NCBI GenBank assembly: GCA_009885185.1
Contig: VFLF01000908.1
Coordinates: 1 to 6,095 of the forward strand
Origin: Nitrosomonadales bacterium
GTDB lineage: Bacteria > Pseudomonadota > Gammaproteobacteria > Burkholderiales > SG8-41
Direction of reading: 5' to 3'
Length of the DNA stretch: 6,095 bases
Shown: positions 4,674-6,095 of the stretch, in pieces
Numbering within the stretch: the stretch's first letter is position 1
Layout of the letters: each line of letters starts with the position of its first letter
The notes under the pieces: model-generated
Told to the model about the DNA's origin: nothing
The model's database searches: none
Seen by the model: the letters and a program-made list of their open reading frames with translations, nothing else
Made by a program: the position numbers and the translations under genes

Positions 4674-5376
4674 ACAAAACCCGTGACACCGATTTCAGTT
4701 GCGTAAGCCCAGCCTTGATGTATGTCGCCGCATGCTCCGGTCGCGCAAAATACTGTAACAACGCACGCGCCGCATCCTGATTTTTTGATTCCGCAAAAAT
4801 CGCCGCTTTCGAATCAAAGTTATATTGAATTTCATCGGGAATCGGCCCCACCACGTCGATGCCCGGCACGGCGAGCAACTCGCAGATTTGCTGAAACGCC
4901 ATTTCCGCCTCGCCGGCGGTGACCACCACGCCGATGTAGCCGCCGGGGCGCGTCACGGTTTTGGGTTTGATCTGTTCAGCGATGCCGAGGCGCTCGATCA
5001 AGCCGGGAAAATAAGCGCCGCTGGGCCCATGCACAGTGTGCGCTATCGACTCGGCGTTGAGCAGCGTGCGTTTGAAGGCGTCGACCGTGCTGATGTCGGG
5101 CTTGGGCGCGCCTTGCAGTACGCCGATGCCGATGGTCGAACGTGAAAAAGGCTGGCGGTTGTCCGCGATCAGCACGCCCATGCCCGCGAGTTCATCAATG
5201 GATTTATCGAGCAGCACGGCTACATCGCCACGCTCGCCGGCCTTGATGCGCGCCAGCGAGTTTTTCGCGGTGTCGAGTATCAACTCGACTTGATGGCCGC
5301 TCTCGCGTTCAAAGCCGGGCAATAGTTTGTCCAGCACGGGGCGCGTGCTGTTGGAGGTGCGTAGCGTAATGTTCAT
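4672..5376 (-). CDS. ModA-like substrate-binding-domain protein without signal peptide
   Basis: This 234-residue protein has the type 2 periplasmic-binding fold pattern of molybdate-binding (ModA-like) proteins. It opens with a strand and a ligand-loop motif L-R-T-S-N-S-T-R-P-V-L (5-15), then F-E-R-E-S-G-H-Q-V (22-30), G-D-V-A-V-L (50-55), the hinge-like segment R-S-T-I-G-I-G-V (79-86), H-G-P-S-G-A-Y-F (116-123) and G-E-A-E-M-A-F-Q-Q (155-163). ModA proteins normally carry a signal peptide; this one starts directly at the first strand, and an in-frame TAA 21 nt upstream of the ATG rules out an N-terminal extension. It is therefore probably cytoplasmic, perhaps a ligand-sensing or scavenging relative. 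No ModB/ModC genes are seen, and no clear Shine-Dalgarno sequence precedes the ATG. It is divergent from the Bug receptor at 5446. The ligand is unknown. Confidence 0.85.
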   Translation of the reverse strand: MNITLRTSNSTRPVLDKLLPGFERESGHQVELILDTAKNSLARIKAGERGDVAVLLDKSIDELAGMGVLIADNRQPFSRSTIGIGVLQGAPKPDISTVDAFKRTLLNAESIAHTVHGPSGAYFPGLIERLGIAEQIKPKTVTRPGGYIGVVVTAGEAEMAFQQICELLAVPGIDVVGPIPDEIQYNFDSKAAIFAESKNQDAARALLQYFARPEHAATYIKAGLTQLKSVSRVL

Positions 5377-5380
5377 AAGA

Positions 5381-5423
5381 TTCGGAAAGATAAGTTACAC
5401 GACGGATAATAGCGCGCTAGAAT
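5381..5423 (+). promoter_or_regulatory. Candidate promoter(s) for the Bug receptor at 5446
   Basis: Two -10-like boxes lie in the 69-bp divergent gap: GATAAT (5405-5410), with a poor TTCGGA 18 bp upstream (5381-5386), and TAGAAT (5418-5423), with GTTACA 18 bp upstream (5394-5399). Each -10 matches the consensus at 5 of 6 positions. The second would start transcription almost at the ribosome site. This is box matching by eye only. Confidence 0.35.
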
Positions 5424-5429
5424 CGTGGC

Positions 5430-5435
5430 AGGAGG
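5430..5435 (+). promoter_or_regulatory. Ribosome binding site of the Bug receptor at 5446
   Basis: A strong AGGAGG lies 10 nt before the ATG at 5446. It fixes the start of the truncated receptor gene; the spacing is slightly long. Confidence 0.75.
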
Positions 5436-5445
5436 ATATCTGAAT

Positions 5446-6095
5446 ATGCGTCCCACCATTTTTCGCGCCGTGTCATGCTTGGCGGCCGCTCTGCCATGCA
5501 TAACAGTAACAACCGGCTTCGCCGCCGAACCCGCATGGAAACCCGTCAAGCCGGTGGAACTGGTGGCGATCAATGCCTCCGGCGGCGGCTCGGACAATAT
5601 TCTGCGACTGATGACCAAAGTGTTTCAGGAGCAGAAGGCAATGGATGTGCCGATGAACGTGGTCAACAAGCCCGGCGGCGGCGGCGCGGTGGCGTATGCC
5701 TATGTCGCGCAGCAGGCCGACCCGCACTATCTGGTGCTGGCCAACAAATCGATGCTCACCAACAACATCGTGGGGCGCGGGCCGAGCTTTCTGGAATACA
5801 CGCAGGTGGTGAATCTGTTCGCCGAATATATTTCGGTGACGGTGAAGCCCGATTCTCCGATCAAGGGTGGCGCTGATCTGGTCGAGCGGCTGAAAAAAGA
5901 TGTCAATGCCTTGAGCCTTGGCATTGCCACCAGCATCGGCAATCCGAATCATCAGGGCCTTGCTGTCGCGCTGCATCTGGGCGGCATCGATATCAAAAAA
6001 ACGCGCAACGTGGTTTTTCCGTCGGGCGGCGCCGCCACCACGGCGGTGATGGGCGGGCATGTGGATGTGGCGCCGGTGACGGCGGCACTGGCGGC
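5446..6095 (+). CDS. Bug-family TTT solute receptor, N-terminal part (3' end outside window)
   Basis: An uninterrupted frame from the ATG at 5446 to the window end gives 216 residues, about two thirds of a Bug receptor. Residues 1-27 form a Sec signal peptide with probable cleavage at G-F-A-A before E-P. The mature part has the first-loop motif N-A-S-G-G-G-S-D-N-I-L-R-L (43-55), V-V-N-K-P-G-G-G-G-A-V-A-Y (72-84), and a later loop with T-S-I-G-N-P-N-H-Q (162-170) and V-F-P-S-G-G-A-A-T-T (190-199). These match Bug/TctC topology but differ clearly from the receptor at 367-1386 (for example SGGGSDN against TPGGQPD), so it is a separate subgroup and not a recent duplicate. Whether TctA/TctB genes follow cannot be seen. 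Confidence 0.9.
   Translation, partial: MRPTIFRAVSCLAAALPCITVTTGFAAEPAWKPVKPVELVAINASGGGSDNILRLMTKVFQEQKAMDVPMNVVNKPGGGGAVAYAYVAQQADPHYLVLANKSMLTNNIVGRGPSFLEYTQVVNLFAEYISVTVKPDSPIKGGADLVERLKKDVNALSLGIATSIGNPNHQGLAVALHLGGIDIKKTRNVVFPSGGAATTAVMGGHVDVAPVTAALA

Noticed and set aside
5473..6060. A 195-codon open frame on the minus strand near the right end
   Set aside because: The + strand frame from 5446 has AGGAGG, a signal peptide and Bug motifs and stays open to the window end, so this is its shadow.

Overview
The window looks like chromosomal DNA of a GC-rich betaproteobacterium, most likely of the Burkholderiales. This is an inference from three periplasmic solute receptors of the Bug / tripartite tricarboxylate transporter (TTT) type, a family greatly expanded in that group, and from dRS3-like dispersed inverted repeats. 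No rRNA or other taxonomic marker is present.

Layout: (1) the C-terminal end of a Bug receptor on the + strand (to 163); (2) a 111-bp gene-free inverted-repeat unit (217-327) in the convergent gap; (3) a complete Bug receptor on the - strand (367-1386), preceded at 129 bp by a cupin protein on the same strand (1516-2088), with a half repeat unit between them; (4) a 346-bp divergent intergenic region (2089-2434); (5) a + strand two-gene operon of beta-propeller proteins, one an NHL / peptidyl-amidating-lyase-like protein without a signal peptide (2435-3307) and one an SMP-30/gluconolactonase-like lipoprotein (3318-4250); (6) a compact 363-bp cassette (4260-4622) in which a GIY-YIG nuclease gene is enclosed by the same 29-bp inverted repeat; (7) a ModA-like substrate-binding-domain protein on the - strand lacking a signal peptide (4672-5376); (8) the start of a third Bug receptor on the + strand (5446 to the window end).

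The metabolic genes suggest uptake and processing of small organic molecules (carboxylates, sugar lactones or similar). None of the receptors has TctA/TctB membrane genes beside it here, so they are orphan receptors as far as the window shows. No pathway can be named from the sequence.

The most interesting signal is the repeat system. One 29-bp sequence occurs five times. Four copies form two outward-facing pairs with the same end-to-end polarity: one pair encloses the GIY-YIG nuclease gene, the other encloses only 53 bp that contain small palindromes. The fifth copy is a half unit that shares an internal palindrome with the gene-free unit and carries a compensatory base-pair change in its stem. 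This has the look of a minimal nuclease-encoding repeat cassette with non-autonomous derivatives. As recalled and not checked, it resembles dRS3-type repeats and the GIY-YIG single-strand nucleases reported to act on such repeats.
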